Part shown: in pieces, positions 1 through 6,896 of the stretch
Layout: each line of letters starts with the position of its first letter
Position numbering within the stretch: position 1 is the stretch's first letter
Made by a program: the position numbers and the translations under genes
The notes under the pieces: generated by a model
The model's database searches: none
What the model was told of the DNA's origin: nothing
Seen by the model: only the letters and a program-made list of their open reading frames with translations
DNA from: Methanobacteriota archaeon
GTDB taxonomy: Archaea > Thermoplasmatota > Poseidoniia > Poseidoniales > Poseidoniaceae
NCBI GenBank assembly: GCA_002727485.1
Contig: PBXE01000002.1
Location: forward strand, 5,280 to 17,247
DNA: 11,968 nucleotides
Reading direction: 5' to 3'

Positions 1-114
1 GAAGAAGCGCCAGATGCCTACAAGGATGTCGATGAAGTGATAGAACTCACTGCCAAAGCAGGATTAGCAAGACCTGTTGCTAGAATAAAACCCAATATTG
101 TCGTGAAAGGTTAA
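1..114 (+). CDS. rtcB: RNA-splicing ligase RtcB, C-terminal fragment
   Basis: The first 37 codons are open from the window edge and end in TAA at 112-114. The peptide reads [20 protein letters not shown], then [17 protein letters not shown]. This matches the C-terminus of RtcB: an EEAP-x-x-YK-D-V-DEV helix, a basic segment, and the near-invariant ending V-V-K-G. RtcB is the GTP- and Mn2+-dependent 3'-phosphate RNA ligase that joins tRNA exons after intron removal in archaea. The catalytic histidine and metal sites lie upstream of the window, so activity cannot be judged here. Its stop codon directly abuts the stop codon of the small minus-strand gene that follows. Family identity rests on the tail alone, but that tail is distinctive. 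Confidence 0.88.
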   Translation, partial: EEAPDAYKDVDEVIELTAKAGLARPVARIKPNIVVKG

Positions 115-300
115 TCACATACAAAATTTAGACGTACTTTGACCCGGAATTGTTGGAGCAGCACCGGTATGTACGCCATCAGGTTCTTCACAAATTACAC
201 TCAACAAGGTGTTAACTAGTTCTTTTAATTCATCAACTTGGCTCTGTAAATCATGCACACGGCGGCGCATATCTACTTTAGATTCTACTTCAGTTCCCAT
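115..300 (-). CDS. Small coiled-coil hypothetical protein
   Basis: This is a 61-residue reading frame from ATG at 300; a GTG codon directly before it at 303 is an alternative start. Residues 5-40 carry heptad-like spacing of V, L and M among many charged residues (VHDLQSQVDELKELVNTLL), so a short coiled coil or helical hairpin is likely. The C-terminal third is rich in P, T and S and looks disordered. No membrane segment or cysteine motif is seen. The stop lies immediately next to the rtcB stop with no intervening base, as at two other convergent junctions in this window, which supports it being a real gene. No clear Shine-Dalgarno sequence precedes the start. I do not recognise a family, and function is unknown. 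Confidence 0.5.
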   Translation of the reverse strand: MGTEVESKVDMRRRVHDLQSQVDELKELVNTLLSVICEEPDGVHTGAAPTIPGQSTSKFCM

Positions 301-444
301 CACAATCCCATCTAAGGAAGTTTCCTTCCTTACTATGAAGTGGTAAATTAACCCTTTAATCTTTGAGGATAAAAAATAGATAAACTTAGCATTTTGACAG
401 ATTATTTTTCAAACCAATAATCCATAATTTGATTCGCGAAGTGG

Positions 445-451
445 TTATAAT
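445..451 (+). promoter_or_regulatory. TATA-like box of tRNA-Thr
   Basis: TTATAAT sits 25-31 bases upstream of the first base of the tRNA-Thr gene, with a purine-rich GTGG just before it where a BRE would lie. This is the spacing expected of an archaeal TBP/TFB promoter whose transcript starts at or very near the mature 5' end. The assignment is by position and composition only. Confidence 0.5.
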
Positions 452-475
452 CAAATGGCGGTTCGCCTGCACTAC

Positions 476-550
476 GCCACCGTGGCTTAGCGGTATAGCA
501 CCTCATTGGTAATGAGGAGGTCGCGAGTTCAAATCTCGCCGGTGGCTCCA
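476..550 (+). tRNA. tRNA-Thr (anticodon GGT)
   Basis: A full cloverleaf can be folded. The acceptor stem GCCACCG (476-482) pairs with CGGTGGC (540-546). The D-stem is GCT/AGC, the anticodon stem is CCTCA/TGAGG around loop TTGGTAA (506-512), and the T-arm is GCGAG-TTCAAAT-CTCGC. The anticodon at 508-510 is GGT, reading ACC/ACT. The discriminator is T547 and CCA is encoded at 548-550. There is no intron. It converges on the tRNA-Ser gene, whose 3' end lies 17 bases away. Confidence 0.97.
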
Positions 551-567
551 GAAAACGGTGACTTAAT

Positions 568-653
568 TGGCGCCGAGAGAGAGATTTGAACTCTCGTGCC
601 ACAAGGACACGCGATTTCCAGTCGCGCGCAATACCAGGCTATGCGATCTCGGC
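568..653 (-). tRNA. tRNA-Ser (anticodon GGA)
   Basis: On the minus strand the acceptor stem GCCGAGA (653-647) pairs with TCTCGGC (578-572). The anticodon stem CGCGA/TCGCG encloses loop CTGGAAA (621-615) with anticodon GGA at 619-617, reading TCC/TCT. A long variable arm (about 14 nt, with GTCC and GGCAC segments) marks it as a class II serine tRNA. The T-arm is GAGAG-TTCAAAT-CTCTC. The discriminator is G and CCA is encoded (570-568). No intron is present. A TTAAA-containing stretch about 26-34 bases upstream (plus 679-687) could be its TATA box, but this is weak. Confidence 0.96.
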
Positions 654-741
654 TCGCGTCCCTGCGACTCCAATCCCATGTTTAACGCTCTCGCTCAAAT
701 TATCAAACGATAAAGCGAAAGAACTCTTATGTGAATCCTCT

Positions 742-749
742 AGGGTGAT
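742..749 (+). promoter_or_regulatory. Ribosome-binding site fixing the start at 753
   Basis: AGGGTGAT ends three bases before ATG 753 and matches the complement of the archaeal 16S rRNA 3' end (AGGAGGTGATC) with one mismatch. It supports the chosen start of the membrane protein. AT-rich stretches at 697-704 and 709-716 may hold the promoter. Confidence 0.6.
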
Positions 750-752
750 AAC

Positions 753-1886
753 ATGAGCGAGGGTGGGGGAACTTCGGATTCCGCCCAAAACCAAGTGCCT
801 GAAATGCCATTTAGACTACATGACATGACACTAAAGTTTGAATTCTCCAAATTTCATTCAATTCTGAAGCCTGTTGATAAAATGAGAAAAGAGATCAAAT
901 TTATCACGTTACTTGCTTTTAATGAATGGGACCGTGAATTAATTATCGCTTTGTCAGTTGGGACATTAGCATTTATCCTAGGTTCACTATCTACCGAAAT
1001 TTTTTCCGGAGGGAATCCAGATATCGTTGGACTTGAAGGTTTGAAAGAAGTAGGAAGTTTGTCATTTTTCCAGATGCTGTTAAGCTTAGTGGCATGGGTT
1101 TGGTTCATATATCTGGTTTGGACTAAATTTCCAGTAATGAGAGTACATTCAATTTCTCTAATGCTAATGTGGAATGGTATGATGTTTCTTCAAGTTTTAT
1201 TCCATGAGAAAAACTCTGAGTTTCCAACAAATATGGTTCTTTCAGATATGATGTCAGGGGTTTTGATAATACTAGTAATTCTTTTCTTCACCTACTTTTT
1301 TTGGAAGGCAGTAATTGAAACAAGAGATTTACATGTTCAAATTCACCATGTTCATGAAGATGTAAGAGTAATGGAAAGAGAGATGAGTGAGCATTCACTT
1401 ATCGGTTGGGGGAGTTTACTTGTTTTATGGCTGTTAACTACTTTCTATTCAAGTTGGAGTGGGGTCCACTACATTGCACAAAGAACCGATCCAAATTCTT
1501 TCTATTACATAATGCACATAATTTCAGGACTTCTTATTGTACCATTTTTGATGCTATTAATCTGGTACCCTCAACGAATGTTGGGTAGTGATGCTAGAAT
1601 TAGTACTGCTGCTGCAATAACTGCAGAAATCGAAATGAAACAAGGAGGTCTAAAAATTGACGAAAACGCCAAGTGTCCAGAATGTGACCAAATTGTCGAA
1701 TTGAAGAGGGAAACCGATGGACAAATATCTGTCCCTTGCCAGTCTGAAAGTTGTGATTCTGTATTCGGCATTATTGGAACTACATGTAAAATTTGTAAGG
1801 AAAAGTTCCCATCTAGATTTGAATGTACTTCATGTGGAGTTAATTCGCCTTACATTGATTGTTTACCCGATTTGGAGGCCTGGTGA
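753..1886 (+). CDS. Six-helix membrane protein with C-terminal double zinc ribbon
   Basis: This is a 377-residue integral membrane protein with a soluble N-terminus of about 60 residues. Hydrophobic segments lie at roughly 62-80, 103-122, 131-150, 166-184, 215-235 and 251-272. Between helices 4 and 5 is a polar stretch (about 185-214) containing a His-rich patch, HVQIHHVHEDV. The cytosol-sized C-terminal domain (from about 300) carries four cysteine pairs: C308/C311 with C329/C334, then C345/C348 with C358/C361, plus C370. This is the pattern of two consecutive zinc ribbons. I do not recognise a named family, and no catalytic motif is visible. Its TGA overlaps the ATG of the next gene by one base (TGATG), so translational coupling with the cysteine desulfurase is likely. 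Function is unknown; zinc-dependent protein or nucleic-acid contact by the tail is a guess. Confidence 0.85.
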   Translation: MSEGGGTSDSAQNQVPEMPFRLHDMTLKFEFSKFHSILKPVDKMRKEIKFITLLAFNEWDRELIIALSVGTLAFILGSLSTEIFSGGNPDIVGLEGLKEVGSLSFFQMLLSLVAWVWFIYLVWTKFPVMRVHSISLMLMWNGMMFLQVLFHEKNSEFPTNMVLSDMMSGVLIILVILFFTYFFWKAVIETRDLHVQIHHVHEDVRVMEREMSEHSLIGWGSLLVLWLLTTFYSSWSGVHYIAQRTDPNSFYYIMHIISGLLIVPFLMLLIWYPQRMLGSDARISTAAAITAEIEMKQGGLKIDENAKCPECDQIVELKRETDGQISVPCQSESCDSVFGIIGTTCKICKEKFPSRFECTSCGVNSPYIDCLPDLEAW

Positions 1887-3103
1887 TGAGTTTTTCACAT
1901 TTAAGAGAAGATTTTCCCACTCTATGTGGTGATAATGCCCCAGCATATTTAGACAATGCGTGTGTGACACTGAAGCCTAAGCAGGTCATTGAAGCCATTT
2001 CTGATTACTATGGAAAGCATCCCGGTTGCGGTGGAAGATCGGTACACAGATACGGCACCAAAGTATCAAAACTTGTTCAAGAGTCTCGAAATACAATTTC
2101 AAAATTTATAAATTCTAATTCACCAAACGAGATTATTTTCACTAGTAACGCCACTAGTTCGCTTAATCAAATCTCTAAAGGACTTAGTTGGACAGAAGGT
2201 GATGTTATTCTAACCGGTGATCGAGAACATAATTCCAATTTAGTGCCTTGGTTACAACTTCAAGAAGAGATGGGTGTTGAACATCGTGTGGTTAAGTCAA
2301 ATCCAGATAATACATTCAGTATGGAAAACTTTGAACAGGCATGTTCCGATGCCGGAGACCGTTTGAAACTTGTTTCATTTAGTCATGTTGGCAATCTTGA
2401 TGGTGTTTCAGTTCCAATCAAAGAAATGGCAAAAGTAACCCATGATTTTGATGCTTTAATCAGTGTAGATGGGGCACAATCAACACCTCACATGAAAGTC
2501 GATGTACAAGATTTAGATATTGATTTTCTTTCATTTTCAATACACAAAATGTGTGGACCGTCAGGCATGGGAGGTTTGTGGTCGAGATATGAAATATTAG
2601 AAAACATGCGAACAATAAGAGCAGGAGGTCAAACTGTTGTCACTTCTACTTATGATTCCATGAAATGGGCAAAACCTCCATCCAAGTTCGAGGGTGGCTT
2701 AGGAAATTTCAGCGGCATGATTGCCAGTGGTGCTGCTATTGATTATCTATCAAAATTAGATATGAATGCTGTCCACGAACATGAAGTCAAATTAAACAGA
2801 ATAATGACGAACGGCATCAAGCATCTTAACGGGATTGAAATAATTGGTCCTGAAAATCCCGAACTGCGTGGGGGCATTTGTTCGATTTTAATGCATGATC
2901 TTCCTTCCCACGATATAGCAATCCTACTTGATGAAGCATCGGGAGTAATGGTCAGGAGTGGTCAACACTGTGTTCATTCTTGGTTCAATGAAAGAGGATA
3001 TAACAACGGTTCTCTAAGAGCTTCCGCATATTTGTATAACACAGAAGATGATGCAAAACTATTTGTTGACACATTTTGTGAGGCTGTTGAAGCTTTTAGT
3101 TGA
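1886..3103 (+). CDS. SufS-like cysteine desulfurase (class V aminotransferase fold)
   Basis: The protein is 405 residues, close to the usual SufS length. PLP enzymes of this group take sulfur from L-cysteine as an enzyme persulfide for Fe-S clusters or tRNA thiolation. Visible landmarks are H115 (REHNSN), VDGAQ with D195 and Q198, the PLP lysine K221 (SFSIHKMCGPSGMGG), the catalytic cysteine C362 in RSGQHCVHSW, and the RAS-x-YLYNT ending typical of SufS. The start is ATG 1886, preceded by GGAGG at 1874-1878; an in-frame TTG at 1859 would only add residues inside the upstream gene. Deviations from textbook SufS: the loop EGGLGN (269-274) replaces EAGTPN, losing the threonine that contacts the PLP phosphate, and the N-terminus has a GCGGRSVHR segment (48-55). 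No sufBCD genes lie nearby. The desulfurase assignment is firm; the acceptor pathway is unknown. Confidence 0.9.
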   Translation: MSFSHLREDFPTLCGDNAPAYLDNACVTLKPKQVIEAISDYYGKHPGCGGRSVHRYGTKVSKLVQESRNTISKFINSNSPNEIIFTSNATSSLNQISKGLSWTEGDVILTGDREHNSNLVPWLQLQEEMGVEHRVVKSNPDNTFSMENFEQACSDAGDRLKLVSFSHVGNLDGVSVPIKEMAKVTHDFDALISVDGAQSTPHMKVDVQDLDIDFLSFSIHKMCGPSGMGGLWSRYEILENMRTIRAGGQTVVTSTYDSMKWAKPPSKFEGGLGNFSGMIASGAAIDYLSKLDMNAVHEHEVKLNRIMTNGIKHLNGIEIIGPENPELRGGICSILMHDLPSHDIAILLDEASGVMVRSGQHCVHSWFNERGYNNGSLRASAYLYNTEDDAKLFVDTFCEAVEAFS

Positions 3104-3108
3104 TTGAA

Positions 3109-4269
3109 ATGGATGACGCTCCTGGAATAGATATTTTACCCCCAATTGTTCCTTTGGAGCAATCTGAATCAGAGGATGCCGTATTAATCGCAAATAACTT
3201 AGAAAATGTGAGAATTATTGTCAGTATTGGATTAGCAATAATGTTATCCATTTCTCTATATTGGGCATTTAATTTTGTAAACGATGGAGGCTTGTCATTA
3301 GTTAGACCTAGTGATAATGCTCTTGAAATTCAAGAGAGTTATTCTGATATGGTTCAATTAAATCAAGTTGATTTAGACGGTGAAGGCATAAGTGTCTGTA
3401 TTGTTGATTCTGGAATCGACCTTACTCATCCTGATTTATCGAGTTTAACACTTGCTGGATGGAGCGATTTTATCAATCAAGAAAGCGAGCCATATGACGA
3501 CAATGGACATGGAACTAGTATGGCAGGAATACTTGTTGCTGACGGTTGGATGGAAGGTATAGCCACCAAGGTAGACTTATTCATTGCCAAAGCATTGGAT
3601 GGAGCTAATGGTCAGGGAAGTGATGAAATTGTCGCACAGGCTATTGATTGGTGTGTTAGCCAAAATGTTAACATTATTTCTTTATCATTGGGAGGAGCAC
3701 CTGGAATTCTTCCTTTTAATCCATTTTCAGGTAGAGATTCTGGAGACGCTGCTAATGATGCAATAAATCAAGGAATTGTTGTCGTTGCCGCAGCAGGAAA
3801 TGATGGTGGTGCAAATGATGATGGTGATGTTGCACATCCAAGTAGTGAACAACTAGTAATTTCGGTAGGTGGAGTAAACACTGATGGAAATCATTGGTCT
3901 GGTTCATCTATTGGAGACAATAATGGAAATATTTTCCCGATAATTTTACCTAGACAAGATCCGAATAAGAAGCCCGAAATTGTAGCACCTGCTGAATTAG
4001 TTCCGGTTATCAATAATCAAAATTCATGGTCTTTGGTAGATGGGACAAGTGCTGCTACAGTGTACGTCACCGGTGCAATAGCATTACTACTTCAAGAACA
4101 TCCTGAACTGGGAAGTGGAGGAAATGGCGATTCTAATAATGTAGTTCAAATAAAGCAATTAATTGTGAATTCTGTAAAGCCTAGTGAGGGGCAAGAGGGG
4201 CATGATGACAACTATGGATATGGGTTACTGCAGATTAAAGACTTGGTTATCGCTGCTGAATCAATATAA
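3109..4269 (+). CDS. Membrane-anchored subtilisin-like serine protease (S8 family)
   Basis: From ATG 3109 the protein has 386 residues; a TTG at 3100 that overlaps the previous stop is the alternative start, and neither has a clear ribosome-binding site. An acidic N-terminus of about 33 residues is followed by one hydrophobic helix (about 34-57), then the peptidase domain. The full catalytic triad is present: D100 in CIVDSGIDLTHPDL, H134 in DDNGHGTSMAG, and S314 in DGTSAAT. The oxyanion asparagine is N231 in AAAGND. There is no obvious inhibitory propeptide domain between helix and catalytic core, and no C-terminal extension. The single helix suggests an enzyme anchored in the cytoplasmic membrane with the catalytic domain outside, but topology is an inference. 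It ends the three-gene overlapping run that starts at 753. Its stop abuts the stop of the convergent methyltransferase with zero spacing. Confidence 0.9.
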   Translation: MDDAPGIDILPPIVPLEQSESEDAVLIANNLENVRIIVSIGLAIMLSISLYWAFNFVNDGGLSLVRPSDNALEIQESYSDMVQLNQVDLDGEGISVCIVDSGIDLTHPDLSSLTLAGWSDFINQESEPYDDNGHGTSMAGILVADGWMEGIATKVDLFIAKALDGANGQGSDEIVAQAIDWCVSQNVNIISLSLGGAPGILPFNPFSGRDSGDAANDAINQGIVVVAAAGNDGGANDDGDVAHPSSEQLVISVGGVNTDGNHWSGSSIGDNNGNIFPIILPRQDPNKKPEIVAPAELVPVINNQNSWSLVDGTSAATVYVTGAIALLLQEHPELGSGGNGDSNNVVQIKQLIVNSVKPSEGQEGHDDNYGYGLLQIKDLVIAAESI

Positions 4270-5007
4270 TCATTTCTTCAAAAAAGCTACAATTGTACCT
4301 TCAAAAAGTGGCGTGAAAGCCATATGGTGAGTTTGTTGAGCATCGGATATCAATTTAATCCAATCATTAAATCCGTTTACATGCTTCATCATTTCTTCAT
4401 CATTCTCATCTACATCTCCTGATGGAACCGGTGGCTCACAGGTGAATAGTATTCCACCGTCATCCAATAATGGGAATAAACTTTCAATTGATTCAGCAAG
4501 ATTTTCAATCTTTCCATCGACAATTATTACATTTGATTTGGTCGCCAAAGGTGAATCACCAACCTCTAATCCAGTAGCAGAAGCAGCACTCCAAGCATTG
4601 GTTTCTGCTACCAAAGAATTAACTTCTCCAACAACAATATTGCACCATTGTTCTGCATCATATCGAGATCTAAGTCTGTGTAAAATTACTGCAAATTTCG
4701 AACCTTGCTCAACCATATCATATCTGTCAGGTATGTCATGATTCGTGAATAAATCAAAAAGCCATGCAGAACGGTGACCTATTCCTGCACCAACTTCGAT
4801 TACTCTTTTTGGTTTAATCTTGTGAATAGCGTTACGTAGTCTACGGATTACTGACTGAGACCAAGTTGACAATCCCATGTGTTGAAGTTGTTGAGAAATA
4901 TTTGATGCTATTTCAGGCTCATCTCTAGAGAGTTCTGATTCTTTAGAAAGAAGGTATGGTAAAACATCTGATTTAGAAAGTGATGCTTTATCTTGACCAT
5001 CCTCCAT
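4270..5007 (-). CDS. Class I SAM-dependent methyltransferase, O-methyltransferase-like
   Basis: This 245-residue protein has a Rossmann-type methyltransferase core. Motif I is VIEVGAGIGHRS (69-80), the acidic residue ending strand 2 is E100 (YDMVEQ), the strand-4 segment NVIIVDGK (159-166) has the VDG seen in small-molecule O-methyltransferases, and LLDDGGILFTCEP (180-192) forms strand 5. A helical N-terminal segment (about 20-60) precedes the core, as in that group. The substrate cannot be told. The start at 5007 lies about 44 bases downstream of a TATAAAT box and lacks a Shine-Dalgarno sequence, so a short leader of about 20 bases is likely. It converges tail to tail with the protease gene, with no base between the two stop codons. 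Confidence 0.8.
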   Translation of the reverse strand: MEDGQDKASLSKSDVLPYLLSKESELSRDEPEIASNISQQLQHMGLSTWSQSVIRRLRNAIHKIKPKRVIEVGAGIGHRSAWLFDLFTNHDIPDRYDMVEQGSKFAVILHRLRSRYDAEQWCNIVVGEVNSLVAETNAWSAASATGLEVGDSPLATKSNVIIVDGKIENLAESIESLFPLLDDGGILFTCEPPVPSGDVDENDEEMMKHVNGFNDWIKLISDAQQTHHMAFTPLFEGTIVAFLKK

Positions 5008-5050
5008 GATTAGTCGTAAAGGGCAACCATCATGAATGCTCGCTTTCTAA

Positions 5051-5057
5051 ATTTATA
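5051..5057. promoter_or_regulatory. AT box shared by divergent genes at 5007 (-) and 5094 (+)
   Basis: The element CTAAATTTATAG (5047-5058) reads as TATAAAT on the minus strand (5057-5051) and as AAATTTATA on the plus strand. It is the only strong TATA-like sequence in the 86-base spacer and lies close to its midpoint, about 44 bases from the minus start and 40 from the plus start. A start of transcription about 26 bases away on each side would give leaders of roughly 15-20 bases. The near-palindrome could let TBP bind in both orientations. The minus reading is the better match. Confidence 0.45.
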
Positions 5058-5093
5058 GCCGATTACTTCAAACATGTAACCAGTTAGGACTGC

Positions 5094-5873
5094 ATGAGTG
5101 ATATCATGTCGAGTGATGAAATTGAGTTCGATGAAGAAGATATCATACAAAATGCAAGCCTGTGTGAAAACTGTGATGATATCACAGAACATGAAGTTTT
5201 GAAAGAAAAATTGATTGGACAAGGTAGAGACTTACTTTTGAAATGTACAGTTTGTTCAAAGATTTCCACTTTATTAATCCGTGCACCAAAGTCAATTAGA
5301 ATCCCATTTATCTTAACGGAAGGTCCGAATTCTCAAAAAATTACTATCGATATAGATAGTGATGAGGAATTTAGAATAGGAGACGTCTTTGAAGAAGATG
5401 ATAAGTTATGGTCAGTCAACCAAATACTAATTTCTGGAGATAGAAAAGCGAAAATGGCTCAAGCAAGCGAAGTTACAAGTATTTCTGCACTGAGAACAGA
5501 TATGGTAATTGTGAAATTGACAATGACGCGTGGAGAATTTTCTGATTCACAATCAATTACAGTTGAACATGGTAAAAAATTTACCGCTGGTCATTTGATG
5601 GAACATGCTGGAGAAACATGGCGTATAAGAGCAATACATACCGGTGAAGGAAGAACTATGAAAGGTACTGTAGAATCACAATTCATAAAACGAATATATC
5701 TTCATGAACCACCTAATACTCAACACTTTGAACCTAAAACTCCTAGAGAACGAAGACAGGCATGGAAAGAAGGTCGACTAGGATATAACCCAAATCCAAT
5801 AATTCCCAAAGAAGTAACCAAAAAAAGGGTTAGACCTACCAATAAAAGAAAAAAGAAGAGACCTAGAAATTAG
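5094..5873 (+). CDS. HVO_0476-type zinc-finger protein with basic C-terminal tail
   Basis: The protein has 259 residues. An acidic N-terminus precedes a four-cysteine zinc finger, C24/C27 (CENCDDITEHEVL) and C51/C54 (CTVC), followed by two similar beta-rich segments (about 60-130 and 131-200). Each contains a 'G-x-x-F/L-x-x-x-x-W' strand pattern: DVFEEDDKLWSV and HLMEHAGETWRI. The finger with its T-E-H-E-V-L segment and the beta layout recall the archaeal HVO_0476 family, whose function I do not know. The last 43 residues (from about 217) hold some 17 Lys/Arg and end KRKKKRPRN, which suggests RNA, DNA or ribosome contact. ATG 5094 is preceded by AGGA; ATG 5106 is a possible alternative. The stop overlaps the proline dehydrogenase stop by 4 bases. 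Confidence 0.72.
   Translation: MSDIMSSDEIEFDEEDIIQNASLCENCDDITEHEVLKEKLIGQGRDLLLKCTVCSKISTLLIRAPKSIRIPFILTEGPNSQKITIDIDSDEEFRIGDVFEEDDKLWSVNQILISGDRKAKMAQASEVTSISALRTDMVIVKLTMTRGEFSDSQSITVEHGKKFTAGHLMEHAGETWRIRAIHTGEGRTMKGTVESQFIKRIYLHEPPNTQHFEPKTPRERRQAWKEGRLGYNPNPIIPKEVTKKRVRPTNKRKKKRPRN
5820..5857 (-). terminator. T-rich terminator of proline dehydrogenase inside the opposing gene
   Basis: Read on the minus strand, downstream of the proline dehydrogenase stop (5870-5872), are T6 (5854-5849), T4 (5847-5844) and T7 (5826-5820). Oligo-T runs on the non-template strand are the known intrinsic termination signal of archaeal RNA polymerase. Here they are the complement of the Lys/Arg-rich codons that encode the basic tail of the opposing zinc-finger protein. 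Termination activity is inferred. Confidence 0.45.
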
Positions 5874-6847
5874 GGTCTATTGGTCCAAGGCATAATGAAT
5901 GCTTTAGCAACTTGGGCTCCAACAGTTGGATTCTCTTTTAGCCTACGTATGCTATATTCATACCATTTCGCTCCATAAGGGATGTAAACTCTAGTCAAAT
6001 GGCCTTCTGCAGCTAATTTTCTCCTTAGTGGTCCTCTAACTCCAAGAAGCATTTGGAACTCATATCCATTACCTTTGGAATTTCTTTTAGCACCAGAGTT
6101 TGGTCTTGGATCTTCAATATTTGGGCCCATACCATGCGATTTTAGTGCTGATTTTGCATGTTTTATTACTGGAACATCATGTGATGCAATTGCACAATAT
6201 GCACCTGCAGAAAGCATCTTATCGATACAAGAATTGGTAGCCGAAACTATATCTGAATATGTAGTAAAAGCTATTTCTTCAGGTTCAAGATAAATTCCTT
6301 TACAAATTCGATAATCAGCCATCGGACCTAATTTTTCTTCTAGCGAATCAATATCTTCCAGACTTCTAAATAATCGCCCTTGAAGAACAGTCCCCACATT
6401 GGTAAGACCCTGTTCATGGAGGTCTATCACAATTTGAATTGTATCTTGAGTAACACGGTGATCCTCCATATCTAAACGAACAAACATATCATGTTTTGCA
6501 GCCATTTCAACTAAATTTTTAATGTTCTTAAATCCCTTTTCCGCATCGATTAGAAGACCAAAGGCAGTTGGTTTTATACTCAAATTAGCATCTAATTTAT
6601 TTTCAATAATTGCATTTACAACTCTAACATATTCATCAAAAAAATACTGTGCCTCTTCCATTGAAGAAATCTCTTCGCCCAGCACATCAACAGTAAAACA
6701 TGCATTCTCTTTACTCAATCTTTGCATTATTCTAACAGCATCAGATAATTCAGGTCCTGCCACATACCTTCTTGACACCCACTTGACAAACCATCGAGGC
6801 ATACGTACTGTAGTTGCAACAACTAATTTGGAAAACCAACTAACCAT
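5870..6847 (-). CDS. Proline dehydrogenase (monofunctional, FAD-dependent)
   Basis: At 325 residues this is the size of monofunctional proline dehydrogenases, which oxidise L-proline to pyrroline-5-carboxylate with FAD and pass electrons to the membrane quinone pool. Barrel motifs appear in order: DVLGEE (54-59), LSIKPTAFG (89-97), RLDMED (124-129), QGRLFRS (156-162), ICKGIY (181-186), ASHD (221-224), YEFQMLLGVRG (262-272), and VYIPYGAKWYEYSIRRLKEN (287-306). In the last segment the RR pair (R301-R302) matches the arginines that hold the proline carboxylate. ATG 6847 has a strong upstream GGGGAGGG. The dtdA stop lies 49 bases upstream, so co-transcription from the dtdA promoter is plausible. 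The expected partner, pyrroline-5-carboxylate dehydrogenase, is not in the window. The start MVSWFSKLVV could associate weakly with the membrane. Confidence 0.92.
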   Translation of the reverse strand: MVSWFSKLVVATTVRMPRWFVKWVSRRYVAGPELSDAVRIMQRLSKENACFTVDVLGEEISSMEEAQYFFDEYVRVVNAIIENKLDANLSIKPTAFGLLIDAEKGFKNIKNLVEMAAKHDMFVRLDMEDHRVTQDTIQIVIDLHEQGLTNVGTVLQGRLFRSLEDIDSLEEKLGPMADYRICKGIYLEPEEIAFTTYSDIVSATNSCIDKMLSAGAYCAIASHDVPVIKHAKSALKSHGMGPNIEDPRPNSGAKRNSKGNGYEFQMLLGVRGPLRRKLAAEGHLTRVYIPYGAKWYEYSIRRLKENPTVGAQVAKAFIMPWTNRP

Positions 6848-6896
6848 AACGCCCTCCCCATCTTATGCTTGTGAAGGAGATTCTTGAGACTTGTGA

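Noticed and set aside
402..602. Minus-strand 66-codon frame containing PARFELATSSLP
   Set aside because: It runs antisense across the tRNA-Thr gene; this peptide type is a well-known false translation of tRNA sequence.
476..653. Phage or island attachment site at the tRNA pair
   Set aside because: No repeat of a tRNA 3' end, integrase or mobile gene is seen nearby.
1859..1885. Upstream TTG start for the cysteine desulfurase
   Set aside because: GGAGG at 1874-1878 and the TGATG overlap point to ATG 1886; the added residues would lie inside the upstream gene and match no desulfurase N-terminus.
4442..4741. Plus-strand 99-codon frame
   Set aside because: It is fully antisense to the methyltransferase, whose motifs are clear.
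6522..6887. Plus-strand 121-codon frame
   Set aside because: It lies opposite proline dehydrogenase, has no family features and no ribosome-binding site.
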